DNA of 64,000 bases, from contig NZ_CP085839.1 in the NCBI RefSeq assembly GCF_020715565.1, positions 2,294,001 to 2,358,000 on the forward strand, read 5' to 3'. A model generated the notes under the pieces. That model was not told where the DNA came from and ran no database searches. It worked only from the letters and a program-made list of their open reading frames with translations. Position numbers and translations under genes: made by a program. The first letter of the stretch is position 1; every line of letters starts with the position of its first letter. This stretch comes from Nocardioides sp. Kera G14 (GTDB lineage Bacteria > Actinomycetota > Actinomycetes > Propionibacteriales > Nocardioidaceae). Of the stretch, positions 9,347 through 18,162 are shown in pieces.

Positions 9347-12300
9347 TCAGGCGGGCTCGACCTCGCGCAGACGCTGGCTGATCACCGTCGAGACGCCGTC
9401 GCCGCGCATGGTGACGCCGTAGAGCGCGTCGCCGACCTCCATGGTCCGCTTCTGGTGCGTGATCACGAGCAGCTGGCTGTTCTCCCGCAGCTCCTCGTAG
9501 ATCTCCAGGAGCCGTCCGAGGTTGGTGTCGTCGAGCGCCGCCTCGACCTCGTCGAGGATGTAGAAGGGCGACGGCCGCGCCTTGAAGAGGCTCACGAGGA
9601 ACGCGACGGCCACCAGTGAGCGCTCGCCGCCCGACAGCAGCGAGAGCCGCTTGACCTTCTTGCCCGCAGGACGCGCCTCGACCTCGATGCCCGTCTCGAG
9701 CATGTTCTCCGGGTTGGTGAGGACGAGTCTGCCTTCACCGCCGGGGAAGAGGCGGGCGAAGACGTGGTCGAAGGCACGCTCGACGTCGGCGTACGCCTCG
9801 GTGAAGACCTGCTCGACGCGGGCGTCGACCTCCTTGACGATGTCGAGGAGGTCGCGGCGGGTGGAGCGCAGGTCCTCGAGCTGCTCGGTGAGGAACTGGT
9901 GCCGCTCCTCCATCGCGGTGAACTCCTCGAGCGCCAACGGGTTGACCCTGCCGAGCATCGACAGGGCACGCTCCGCCGTACGCAGGCGCTTGGTCTGCTC
10001 CTCGCGGACGTAGGGGATCGGCGCTGGCGGCTCAGCCTCCGGGTCCGACGAATCGGGCGCGACCGGGATGGGCACCTCCGGCCCGTACTCCGTCACCAGC
10101 ACCTCGGGGTCGAGGCCGAGCTCGGCGAGGGCCTTCTCCTCGAGCTGTTCGATCCGCATCCGCTGCTGGCTGCGGGCGAGCTCGTCGCGGTGGACGGAGT
10201 TGACCAGCTCGGCGAGCTCGCCGTCGAGCCGACGCACGGTCGCGCGTACGTCGAGCAGCTGCTGCTCCCGTCCACGTCGGGCCTCCTCGACGGCCGTCCG
10301 GGCCTCGGCCGCGGACTGGATCGCCGTCTCCAGCCGGACGAGCACGTGGGCGACGGCTGCGGAGACGGCCTCGGCGGCGCGTCCCTCCCGGATCAGCCGT
10401 TCGCGCTGGGCGATCGCCCTCGCGCGGGCCTCGCGCTCGGCCGCGGCAGCTCGGAGCAGGGCGTCGGCGCGGCCGTGGATAGCGCGTGCCCGCTCCTCGG
10501 AGGTGCGGAGGGCGAGGCGCGCATCCATCTCCGCCTGGCGGGCGACGCGGGCGGCCTCCGCGAGCTCCTCCCGGGCGCTGACCGCCTCCTGCTCGGCGTC
10601 CTCGTCGCCGGCCTCCTCCGCGTGGGCGAGCCGGGTCTCGAGCTCGGCCAGGCCGGCAAGCGCCTCGGCCTTGGAGGCCAGCACCTGGTTGATCGACTGG
10701 GTGAGGCGCTCGGCCTCGCCGCGGGCGGCACGGGCGTGGGCGCCGTACTGCGCGAGCTCCTCGGCGACGGCGGCGAGGGTCGCGTCGGACTCGTGGAGCT
10801 TCGCGAGTGCGACGTCGACCCGCTTCTGGGCCTCGAGGCGCTCGGCCTCGAGGCGGGAGATCTCGAAGGTGAGTCGCTCCGAGGAGGCGACGGCCTCGGC
10901 GAGCCTCTCGGTGGCCTCGTCGACGGCGGCCTGGATCTCGATCAGGCTCTGTCCGGCAGAGGAGCCACCGGAGGCGAAGTGCGTGCCGAGCAGGTCGCCG
11001 TCGCGGGTGACCGCGGTGACCCCGGGGGTGGAGGCCACGAGCGCCCGGGCGGCGTCGAGGTCGTCGACGACGGCGACACGGTCGAGCAGCCGGGCGAGTG
11101 CCGGGCGGAGGACCTCAGGGCAGTCGATGACGTCGACGGCGTACGTCGCGCCGCCGCTCATCGTGGGCCAGCCGGAGCTGTCGCCGCTCGCCCCGCCGAC
11201 GAGCAGCCCGGCGCGGCCGAGGTCGTCGCTCTTGAGCAGGCCGATGGCGGCCACGGCCGCGTCGGGGTCGGTGACGGCCACAGCATCCGCTGCCGAGCCG
11301 AGCGCACTCGCGACCGCCGTCTCGTAGCCGCTCCGGACGGCGAGCAGGGCGGCGACAGAGCCCATCAGGCCGGACACCCGGTCGCTCACGGCGAGCAGGG
11401 CACCAGCACCGTCCTTGCGGGCCAGGCCGAGCTCGAGGGCGTCCTTGCGTGCCGCGAGTCCGGTGCGGTCGCGGTCGGCCTGGGAAGCCTCCTCGCGGAC
11501 CTTGGCGAGCTGCTCCTCGATGTCCTCGAGCAACTCGGAGGCGGCCTCGTGCTCCGCGTCGAGGCCCTCCTCCCCCGCGTCGAGGCCGGCGACCTTGGTC
11601 TCCAGGGAGGTGAAGTCGCGCTGCGCGCGATCGGCGCGGGCTGTGGCCTCCTCGCGGGCGAGGGTGAGGCGGCCGACCTCCTCGTCCGCGGCAGCGGCGC
11701 GGGTACGCAGCGCGTTGACCTGGCCGGTGAGCCGGGCCAGGCCTTCACGGCGGTCCGCGGCCGCACGCTGGAGCGCGGCGACCCGGCGGTCCTCCTCGGC
11801 GGCGGCGTCCTCGGCGCTCTTGCGCCTGTTGACCGCCTCGTCCAGCGCTGCGCGATGGGTCGTGACCTCGGCGTCGATCTCTGCCTCCCGCTCCCGTGCG
11901 CGAGAGGCCTCGGCCTCGAGCTCCTCGGGGTCGCGACCGGGCTCCACCTCGGGGATCGAGCCGGCGTTGCGGAGGCGCTCGGCGGCCAGCGAGGCCGTGC
12001 CACGCAGCCGCTCACGCAGGCCGTTGAGCCCGAACCACGTCTCCTGCGCCTTGGAGAGCGCCGGGAGGTCCTCACGCAGCGCGGCTTCGAGGGCGTTCTC
12101 GTTCTCGCGGGCCTCGGCCAGGGCCTTCTCGACCTCCTGCCGGCGGGCGAGGAGGGCCGACTCGTCGGCGAGTTCGGCCTCGAGCGACTGGCGTGCGGTG
12201 GTGAGGTCGTCGGCGAGCAGTCGCGCCCGCGCATCCCGTACGTCGGCCTGGACCGTGGCCGCCTGCCGCGCGACCTCCGCCTGCCGGCCCAGCGGCTTCA

Positions 12301-12904
12301 GCTGGCGGCGGATCTCAGTGAGCAGGTCGTTGAGCCGGGTGAGATTGCCCTCGGTCGACTCGAGCTTGCGGAGCGCCTTCTCCTTGCGCTTTCGGTGCTT
12401 GAGGACGCCCGCAGCCTCCTCGATGAAGCCGCGCCGCTCCTCCGGACTCGCGTGGAGGATCGTGTCGAGCTGCCCCTGGCCGACGATGACGTGCATCTCG
12501 CGGCCGATGCCGGAGTCCGACAGCAGCTCCTGGACGTCGAGCAGGCGGCAGGACTGGCCGTTGATCGCATACTCCGAGCCGCCGGAGCGGAACATGGTGC
12601 GGGAGATCGTGACCTCGGCGTACTCGATCGGAAGCGCGCCGTCGGCGTTGTCGATGGTGAGGACGACCTCGGCGCGGCCCAGAGGGGCACGGCCCGACGT
12701 ACCGGCGAAGATGACGTCGTCCATCTTCCCGCCGCGCAGGCTCTTCGCGCTGGCCTCGCCCATCACCCAGGCGAGCGCGTCGACGACGTTGGACTTGCCC
12801 GACCCGTTCGGGCCGACGATGCAGGTGATGCCCGGCTCGAGCTGGAGGGTGGTGGAGGAGGCGAAGGACTTGAACCCCTTGAGGGTCAGGCTCTTCAGGT
12901 ACAT
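9347..12904 (-). CDS. smc: Chromosome segregation protein SMC
   Basis: This 1185-residue ATPase organises and segregates the chromosome, working with ScpA and ScpB (not in this window). Walker A GPNGSGKSNVVDAL lies at about 32-45 and the N-terminal lobe contains VGQGQLD. Two long coiled-coil arms rich in Glu, Ala and Arg flank a hinge at about 500-670. The C-terminal lobe has the signature LSGGERSLVAVAFL and Walker B FYILDEVEAALDD. Length and order match the family. A GGGAG ribosome binding site precedes the ATG. The likely promoter (-10 TAGGCT at 12943-12938) overlaps that of the divergent MFS gene. Confidence 0.98.
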   Translation of the reverse strand: MYLKSLTLKGFKSFASSTTLQLEPGITCIVGPNGSGKSNVVDALAWVMGEASAKSLRGGKMDDVIFAGTSGRAPLGRAEVVLTIDNADGALPIEYAEVTISRTMFRSGGSEYAINGQSCRLLDVQELLSDSGIGREMHVIVGQGQLDTILHASPEERRGFIEEAAGVLKHRKRKEKALRKLESTEGNLTRLNDLLTEIRRQLKPLGRQAEVARQAATVQADVRDARARLLADDLTTARQSLEAELADESALLARRQEVEKALAEARENENALEAALREDLPALSKAQETWFGLNGLRERLRGTASLAAERLRNAGSIPEVEPGRDPEELEAEASRAREREAEIDAEVTTHRAALDEAVNRRKSAEDAAAEEDRRVAALQRAAADRREGLARLTGQVNALRTRAAAADEEVGRLTLAREEATARADRAQRDFTSLETKVAGLDAGEEGLDAEHEAASELLEDIEEQLAKVREEASQADRDRTGLAARKDALELGLARKDGAGALLAVSDRVSGLMGSVAALLAVRSGYETAVASALGSAADAVAVTDPDAAVAAIGLLKSDDLGRAGLLVGGASGDSSGWPTMSGGATYAVDVIDCPEVLRPALARLLDRVAVVDDLDAARALVASTPGVTAVTRDGDLLGTHFASGGSSAGQSLIEIQAAVDEATERLAEAVASSERLTFEISRLEAERLEAQKRVDVALAKLHESDATLAAVAEELAQYGAHARAARGEAERLTQSINQVLASKAEALAGLAELETRLAHAEEAGDEDAEQEAVSAREELAEAARVARQAEMDARLALRTSEERARAIHGRADALLRAAAAEREARARAIAQRERLIREGRAAEAVSAAVAHVLVRLETAIQSAAEARTAVEEARRGREQQLLDVRATVRRLDGELAELVNSVHRDELARSQQRMRIEQLEEKALAELGLDPEVLVTEYGPEVPIPVAPDSSDPEAEPPAPIPYVREEQTKRLRTAERALSMLGRVNPLALEEFTAMEERHQFLTEQLEDLRSTRRDLLDIVKEVDARVEQVFTEAYADVERAFDHVFARLFPGGEGRLVLTNPENMLETGIEVEARPAGKKVKRLSLLSGGERSLVAVAFLVSLFKARPSPFYILDEVEAALDDTNLGRLLEIYEELRENSQLLVITHQKRTMEVGDALYGVTMRGDGVSTVISQRLREVEPA

Positions 12905-12937
12905 CCGGGCTCCCCGTCTCAGTCGCGCTGGTGCAGC

Positions 12938-12947
12938 AGCCTAGCCT
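12938..12947. promoter_or_regulatory. Overlapping divergent -10 boxes between smc and an MFS gene
   Basis: On the plus strand TAGCCT at 12942-12947 lies 6 nt before the GTG of the MFS gene. On the minus strand TAGGCT at 12943-12938 would start a roughly 27-nt leader for smc that contains its ribosome binding site. The two boxes share two base pairs, so the two promoters could not be occupied at once. Confidence 0.5.
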
Positions 12948-12953
12948 GAGCGG

Positions 12954-14123
12954 GTGCGCTCATTCCTCGTCGTGGTGTCGGCGTTTCTGGTGACGATGCT
13001 CGGCACGACGATGCCGACTCCGCTCTACGGCTTCTACCAGGCGAAGCTCGGCTTCGGGCTCACGACGGTCACCGTCATCTTCGCGACCTACGCCTTCGGG
13101 GTCCTCGTCGCGCTGCTGGCCTTCGGGCGCTGGTCGGACGTGGTCGGTCGGCGTCCGCTCCTGCTCGCCGGGCTCTGCCTGTCGGCGTTGAGCGACGTGG
13201 TCTTCCTGACCGCCGACGCCACGTGGGTGCTCCTGGTCGCGCGGGTCGCCTCCGGGCTGTCGGCCGGCATCTACGTCGGTACGGCGACTGCGGCCGTCCT
13301 GGAGGCGGCACCTTCCGGATGGCAGCGCCGGGCGCCGCTCGTCGCGACGGTCGCGAACATCGGCGGCCTCGGCCTGGGGCCGCTCCTCGCGGGCGCGCTG
13401 GTCGACGCCTTCGACCACCCGCTGACGATCGCCTTCTGGATCCACCTCGTCATGGCCGTCCTCGTGGGCGTGGCACTGCTGGTCGGCGTACCGGAGACGG
13501 TGGAGCGCACACCGGGTGAGCGGCTCTCCTTCCAACGGCCGGACGTGCCGGCGCCGATCGCCCGCACCTTCGTGGGGGCGGCGGCCGCCGGGTTCGCCGG
13601 TTTCGCGGTGACCGGGCTGATCATGGCGGTCTCGCCGAAGTTGGTCGCGCTGGCGGTCTCCGACCCCAGCCCGCTGCTGGTCGGCTTCGTGGCGTTCGTG
13701 CCGATGTGCGCCTCCGCGCTTGCGCAGGTCGCGCTGACACCGCTCAGCACTCCGGTCGGGATCAACCTCGGCATCGGCCTGCTCGTGCTCGGCCTCCTGA
13801 TCCTGATCGTCGGTGTCCAGACCGAGGACCTCTGGGTGCTCATCGTGGCCGCCGCGGTCGCCGGCGCCGGTCAGGGGGTCTCCTTCTCCAAGGGGCTCGC
13901 GACGCTGCTCGCCCGCGTCGAGCCGCACGAGAAGGCGGGTGTGTCCTCGGCCTTCTTCGTCGTCGCGTACGTCGCCATCTCACTGCCCGTCATCGGCGAG
14001 GGTCTCGCGGCGCGGGCCTGGAGCCTGACGTCGTCGGCGACGGTCTTCTCCGGACTGGTCGCGGCGTTGGCGCTCGGTGCGCTGGCGATCCTGGTCCTCG
14101 ACCAGCGCCGCGAAGCGGCCTAG
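12954..14123 (+). CDS. MFS transporter, drug/solute efflux type
   Basis: This 389-residue protein has about twelve hydrophobic segments. The loop between helices 2 and 3 carries the MFS signature GRWSDVVGRRPLL (about residues 57-69). The N-terminal MLGTTMPTPLY and the helix 4-5 region VASGLSAGIYVGTATAAVLE fit the YfcJ/drug-efflux-like branch of the superfamily. The substrate is unknown. The GTG start lies 6 nt behind a TAGCCT -10 box with no ribosome binding site, so the mRNA is probably leaderless. Its stop codon overlaps the stop of the convergent MFS gene in a shared CTAG. The pair lies in the mutM-smc interval. Confidence 0.85.
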   Translation: MRSFLVVVSAFLVTMLGTTMPTPLYGFYQAKLGFGLTTVTVIFATYAFGVLVALLAFGRWSDVVGRRPLLLAGLCLSALSDVVFLTADATWVLLVARVASGLSAGIYVGTATAAVLEAAPSGWQRRAPLVATVANIGGLGLGPLLAGALVDAFDHPLTIAFWIHLVMAVLVGVALLVGVPETVERTPGERLSFQRPDVPAPIARTFVGAAAAGFAGFAVTGLIMAVSPKLVALAVSDPSPLLVGFVAFVPMCASALAQVALTPLSTPVGINLGIGLLVLGLLILIVGVQTEDLWVLIVAAAVAGAGQGVSFSKGLATLLARVEPHEKAGVSSAFFVVAYVAISLPVIGEGLAARAWSLTSSATVFSGLVAALALGALAILVLDQRREAA

Positions 14124-15361
14124 GCCGCGCGGACCTGTTCGTCCTCGCGGGCGAGCCGGCCGATCTCGCGCCAGAGCGCGGCCAGGCAGATCGCGGCGGA
14201 GGCGAAGCCGAACCAGTAGGGCGCGGTGATGCCCCAGTGGTGGGACATCGGCCCGGCGACGGCGGCTCCGAGGACCAGCCCGCCGGTGAGCAGCACCATG
14301 TAGACCGAGCCGACCCGGCCCTGAAGGTCGTGCGGGATCAGGCGTTGCGTCACGGAGCTGTAGGTGGCGCCCCAGTAGCCCTCGTGCACGCCGAAGAGGC
14401 CGAGCACGACGAACGCCACCCACGCCTGGTCGGTCCACCCCAGCAGCGCCCAGCTCGACGTCTCCCAGACCAGGCCGTAGCGCATGATGTCGCCGATGCT
14501 GACGTGCCGCTCGACGAGTCCGTACGTGAAGGAGCCGATCACGCCCCCGACGGCGATCGCGGCGAGCAGCAGGCCGTAGCCGAGGTCGCCCAGGCCGAGC
14601 CGCTCGTGGGCGTACAGCACCATCGTCGCCCAGACAGCGCCGTAGGCGAGGTTGAAGCAGACGATCTGGAGGTTGAGCGTCCGAACAGCCGGGTTGTGCC
14701 ACGCCCACAACCACCCGTCTCGGATCTCCGACACAGGATGGCGCCGGTCGTCCGGCGCGACGCCGTGCGGCGGCAGCGCGAGCTGGGCGAGCAGCACGAT
14801 CGCGAGACCGGCGCAGACCAGCTGTGTCACGAACGGCACCCACTGCGCCACCACGAAGAGGCCGGCGCCGAGCGGCGGCGCGATCAGCCGGTTGATCCCC
14901 ATCCAGCCGAACTGGAAGCGCGCGTTCGCGATGCCGAGGTCCACCCTGTCGACGATCATCGGCAGCACGGTGCGCCCGGCGCTCTGGGCCAGCGTGTCGG
15001 CGATGCCGAGGGCCAGCATCGTCAGCAGCACCACGACGATCGGCGCCGCACCGAACGCCAGGCAGCCGACCAGCACGGCCAGGACCGCCGCCCGCAGGGC
15101 GTTGCCGATCATCATGAGGACACGGCGGTCGTGGCGGTCGGCCAGCATGCCGGCGTACAGACCGAAGGCGAAGCCGGGGAGCCAGTCCAGCAGCGCGGCC
15201 AGCGAGACCAGGCGCGCATCATGGGTGCGGCTGGCGACGAGGAGGGGGCCGGCTGCCGTGGCCATGCCGCCGCCGAGCGCGTTGAGCCACGACTGTGCCA
15301 GGAGAAGACGAAAGCCGACCCCCAACTGATCGGGTGCGATCAGCGTCAGGAGTCGGCTCAT
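14120..15361 (-). CDS. MFS transporter (MFS_3 / EntS-like)
   Basis: This 413-residue protein has about twelve membrane segments. It resembles the enterobactin-exporter-like MFS_3 group: early FRLLLAQSWLNALGGGM, the loop motif LADRHDRRVLMMIGN between helices 2 and 3, and YLADL-type GWMGINRLIAPPLGAGLF mid-protein. These proteins export siderophores, macrolides or unknown compounds; no biosynthetic cluster is adjacent, so the substrate is open. A TAGGCT -10 box at 15376-15371 lies 9 nt before the ATG, suggesting a nearly leaderless mRNA. It converges on the MFS gene to its left with overlapping stops. Confidence 0.83.
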   Translation of the reverse strand: MSRLLTLIAPDQLGVGFRLLLAQSWLNALGGGMATAAGPLLVASRTHDARLVSLAALLDWLPGFAFGLYAGMLADRHDRRVLMMIGNALRAAVLAVLVGCLAFGAAPIVVVLLTMLALGIADTLAQSAGRTVLPMIVDRVDLGIANARFQFGWMGINRLIAPPLGAGLFVVAQWVPFVTQLVCAGLAIVLLAQLALPPHGVAPDDRRHPVSEIRDGWLWAWHNPAVRTLNLQIVCFNLAYGAVWATMVLYAHERLGLGDLGYGLLLAAIAVGGVIGSFTYGLVERHVSIGDIMRYGLVWETSSWALLGWTDQAWVAFVVLGLFGVHEGYWGATYSSVTQRLIPHDLQGRVGSVYMVLLTGGLVLGAAVAGPMSHHWGITAPYWFGFASAAICLAALWREIGRLAREDEQVRAA

Positions 15362-15399
15362 GATCCGGGCAGCCTAGTGCCCGGAAAGGACCGGGTGGA

Positions 15400-15615
15400 T
15401 CAGGCGGGCTGGAGCTCCGCCGACTCGGTCGTGGTGGTCATCGAGGCCTCGACGAGCTCGGCCACACGGGCAACCAGAGTGTCGTTCTCAGCCTTGAGGG
15501 AGTTCACGAGCTCGGTCAGCTCGGTAACGCGGGCGCGGAGCTTCGCGTTGTCGGTGACGAGGGGGTGGGGAGTCCGCAGATCGGTGGGGAGATGCCCCAT
15601 CAGTGCCTTGGCCAT
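15400..15615 (-). CDS. Small coiled-coil hypothetical protein
   Basis: This 71-residue protein opens with MAKALMGHLPTDLR. It continues with a leucine-spaced helix (about residues 22-56) that should form a coiled coil, then a polar Thr-rich end. A GAAGGA ribosome binding site lies about 9 nt before the ATG. Short actinobacterial proteins with a MAKALxGH start and one coiled coil are a recurrent, uncharacterised group as I recall them; no function is known to me. It is divergent from the RgpF/TagF operon at 15784, with 168 nt between the two starts. Confidence 0.65.
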   Translation of the reverse strand: MAKALMGHLPTDLRTPHPLVTDNAKLRARVTELTELVNSLKAENDTLVARVAELVEASMTTTTESAELQPA

Positions 15616-15783
15616 GACGAGTCCTTCGCGGGGATCGGGGAGTGTGCTGGACCGTCTCGAATCGTCCCACCGAGTGTGAGCTGGGTCAAACCCGCGTCGA
15701 TTGTCCCGGAACCCATCAGGACCGAGGTCCCGACGCCGATGGAGCTCTCGACCTGGTCACCGAGAGAGGAAGAGGGCCATCAC

Positions 15784-18162
15784 GTGTCGGAGGAAGCGGC
15801 GTCTCTCGCCGAGGCATTCACGGCTGCGCTCGATGCCATCCCTGCAGACGAGGTGCAGGCACTCGAGCGCCAGGCGGCCGCGGACCTCCTCGATCGGTCG
15901 TTCTATCTCGAGACCAATCCCGCCGTCGCCGAGGCCGGCATGGACCCGGTCGACCACTTCTGCCGGTTCGGCTGGCGCGAGCTGCGCAAGCCGCGACGCG
16001 ACTTCGACGTCTGGTGGTACTGGGCGAACCACCTCGACCCGAGCCAGGACCGGATCAACCCGCTCCTGCACTACGCCGTGCTCGGCCGCGAGGCGGGACT
16101 GGAGGCGCGACCGGACCCGCGTCCCCGGAGCGAGGGCGTCACCTTCACGCCCGGCCAGGTCCGACGCGCGATCCTGTTCGCGGCCTACGACGCCGGCGGC
16201 CTGGTCGACGACGCCACGATCCACTTCGTCACCGAGCTCGCCCGACACGGCGACGTCTTCTTCCTCGCCGACTGCTACCTCCACCCCGACGAGCTGGCCA
16301 AACTCGCCGACGTGACGGCCGGCGCCTGGTCGGTCCGTCACGGCGCCTACGACTTCGGCTCCTATTCGATGCTCGCCACGGACCTCGTCGGATGGTCGCG
16401 GCTCGAGGAGTACGACGAGGTCCTGTTCGTCAACGACAGCTGCTACCTGGTGCGCCCGCTCGACGAGGTGTTTGCCCGGATGGACGCCACGGCCGCCGAC
16501 TGGTGGGGACTCCAGGCGACGAAGGGCCTCGCAGGAACGGTCCTGGACGACTCGATGAGCCACTTCGCGGAGCCGATCCGGCTGGAGGACGTCGTCAATG
16601 AGCGCGTCATCGCCTTCGAGGACAGCCCGGTCTACGACTTCCACGTCGGCTCCTACTTCCTGGCCTTCCGTCGCCCGGTGCTTGACGACCCGGTGTTCCG
16701 TCAGCTCATCGGCTCGGTCGCCCGCCAGCCCTCGAAGCTGTTGATCATCCTCAAGTACGAGGTCGGCCTCACCCATCTGCTGCTGGGCCGCGGCCACCGG
16801 ATGGCCACCTTCATGGAGCACCTGTATCCCTTCCACCCGATCTTCACGGAATGGGCCTTGAGGCTGATCGACAGCGGTTTCCCGCTGCTCAAGCAGTATT
16901 TTCTCGAGCACAACCACTACCAGACGCCCGGCCTTGCGGCCTGGCGTGAAAAGCTGCTCGCGCTCGTACCCGAGGCTCGCGTCGACCTGATGCAGGAGCG
17001 ACTGGACCGCACGGGCGACCACAGCCGGATCGCCCGCAGCTTCGCGGTCCGCCCCCTTCCCAACGGAACGGTCACGGTGCCTCACACCATGAATCCGGAC
17101 CAGTTCTGGGAGGCCGACGAGGCGACGCCGAAGGATAACCGGCAGTGGACCTTCGTCGTCGACCCCACGACCCACCGACTCTCGGAGAGCAACCTGGCCC
17201 TGCTCCACGAGGCAGCCCGTTCCGGCGGGCGGAAGCTGACTGTCCTCACCCGCGCGATCGCCTTCGACACGTCGCCATACGCTGCCGCAGCAAGCCCTGT
17301 GACCACGCATCCCGTCACAAGCCCCGCGGGCCAGCAGGCCCTGCTCACATCCGCCACCGTCCTGGTCTCCGGTGACCCATGGCAGTCGGTCGGCGTCGCG
17401 ATGCAGACCGAGCACCGCCGGGTGGTCGTGACGCGCGACGGGTTCACCGCGCCGGTGCTCTCCGAAGCGCCCATCAATCCCGACCGCGTGCTGCCACTGG
17501 CACGAGCGACCGCCCTGCTCTCCGCTGGGGAGATGGACCTCCTGCTGGCCCTCCCCCACCACTGGCCCGCCACCTACGACCTCGGGTGGATGACCGGTCT
17601 CCCCGCGCATGATCTGCTCGCCCTGCCGCCGGAGCGGCTCCCGGACGAGATCCGGGTCGACATGGACCGGCTCAGCACCGAGCTTGCCGGCCGCCGGCTC
17701 CTGCTTCTCGCGCCCTCCGCCTTCGAGACCGCGACGCTCACCCGGGCGGAGGCCGACCAGCTGATCGCCGACGCCAGCCGTCACGACCTGGTCCTCGGCG
17801 TCCGATCCGTCGCCGGTGATCTCGACCGGCCTTGGGCGCGTCTCCTCGGCGGCGCAGCGCTGGACCTCTCGGCCTCGCGCTACGCGTGGCGCACCGCCGT
17901 GCTCCGCTCGGCCGCGGCCGTCGTCTCCGACGACGACGGCCTCCTGCTCGACCTGATCGCCCACGGGATCCCGTGCCGCAGGATCGGCGACGGGCAGGCC
18001 CCGATGGTCGGCCTGCGCGAGCTGGCCGGCCTGCCGACGTACGCCGACGGCGGGATCGACGACCTCGAGACCGTGCCCGCACCGCGGCCCATGTTCACCA
18101 TCCGGGGCGAGGCGATCACGCGCACGTTCCGGGCGCTGGCCACGACAGGAGTCGCGCGATGA
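15784..18162 (+). CDS. RgpF-like glycan polymer protein with degenerate TagF-like C-terminus (copy 2A)
   Basis: The GTG at 15784 is chosen because GGAAGAGGG lies about 8 nt upstream; an in-frame ATG at 15739 lacks such a site. The protein is 792 residues and closely follows copy 1A. It has an FYLETNP module (about 35-130), then the RgpF domain (about 135-480) with RRAILFAAYD, YDFGSYSMLATDLVG, YDEVLFVNDSCYLVRPLD and FHVGSYFLAFRRPVLDDPVF. The C-terminal third matches the TagF fold in outline only. The WHGxPLK block is absent, GVRSVAGD replaces GVREHMAD, and SDDDGLL replaces SDYSSCL. Catalytic activity of that part is doubtful. The stop overlaps the next start (ATGA). Confidence 0.75.
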   Translation: MSEEAASLAEAFTAALDAIPADEVQALERQAAADLLDRSFYLETNPAVAEAGMDPVDHFCRFGWRELRKPRRDFDVWWYWANHLDPSQDRINPLLHYAVLGREAGLEARPDPRPRSEGVTFTPGQVRRAILFAAYDAGGLVDDATIHFVTELARHGDVFFLADCYLHPDELAKLADVTAGAWSVRHGAYDFGSYSMLATDLVGWSRLEEYDEVLFVNDSCYLVRPLDEVFARMDATAADWWGLQATKGLAGTVLDDSMSHFAEPIRLEDVVNERVIAFEDSPVYDFHVGSYFLAFRRPVLDDPVFRQLIGSVARQPSKLLIILKYEVGLTHLLLGRGHRMATFMEHLYPFHPIFTEWALRLIDSGFPLLKQYFLEHNHYQTPGLAAWREKLLALVPEARVDLMQERLDRTGDHSRIARSFAVRPLPNGTVTVPHTMNPDQFWEADEATPKDNRQWTFVVDPTTHRLSESNLALLHEAARSGGRKLTVLTRAIAFDTSPYAAAASPVTTHPVTSPAGQQALLTSATVLVSGDPWQSVGVAMQTEHRRVVVTRDGFTAPVLSEAPINPDRVLPLARATALLSAGEMDLLLALPHHWPATYDLGWMTGLPAHDLLALPPERLPDEIRVDMDRLSTELAGRRLLLLAPSAFETATLTRAEADQLIADASRHDLVLGVRSVAGDLDRPWARLLGGAALDLSASRYAWRTAVLRSAAAVVSDDDGLLLDLIAHGIPCRRIGDGQAPMVGLRELAGLPTYADGGIDDLETVPAPRPMFTIRGEAITRTFRALATTGVAR

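Noticed and set aside
9764..12949. Plus-strand 1061-residue open frame
   Set aside because: It is the antisense of smc, whose family motifs are unmistakable; high GC leaves long stop-free frames on the other strand.
15565..15783. Upstream extension of the copy 2A RgpF-like gene
   Set aside because: The extension overlaps the divergent small gene and lacks a ribosome binding site, while GTG 15784 has one.
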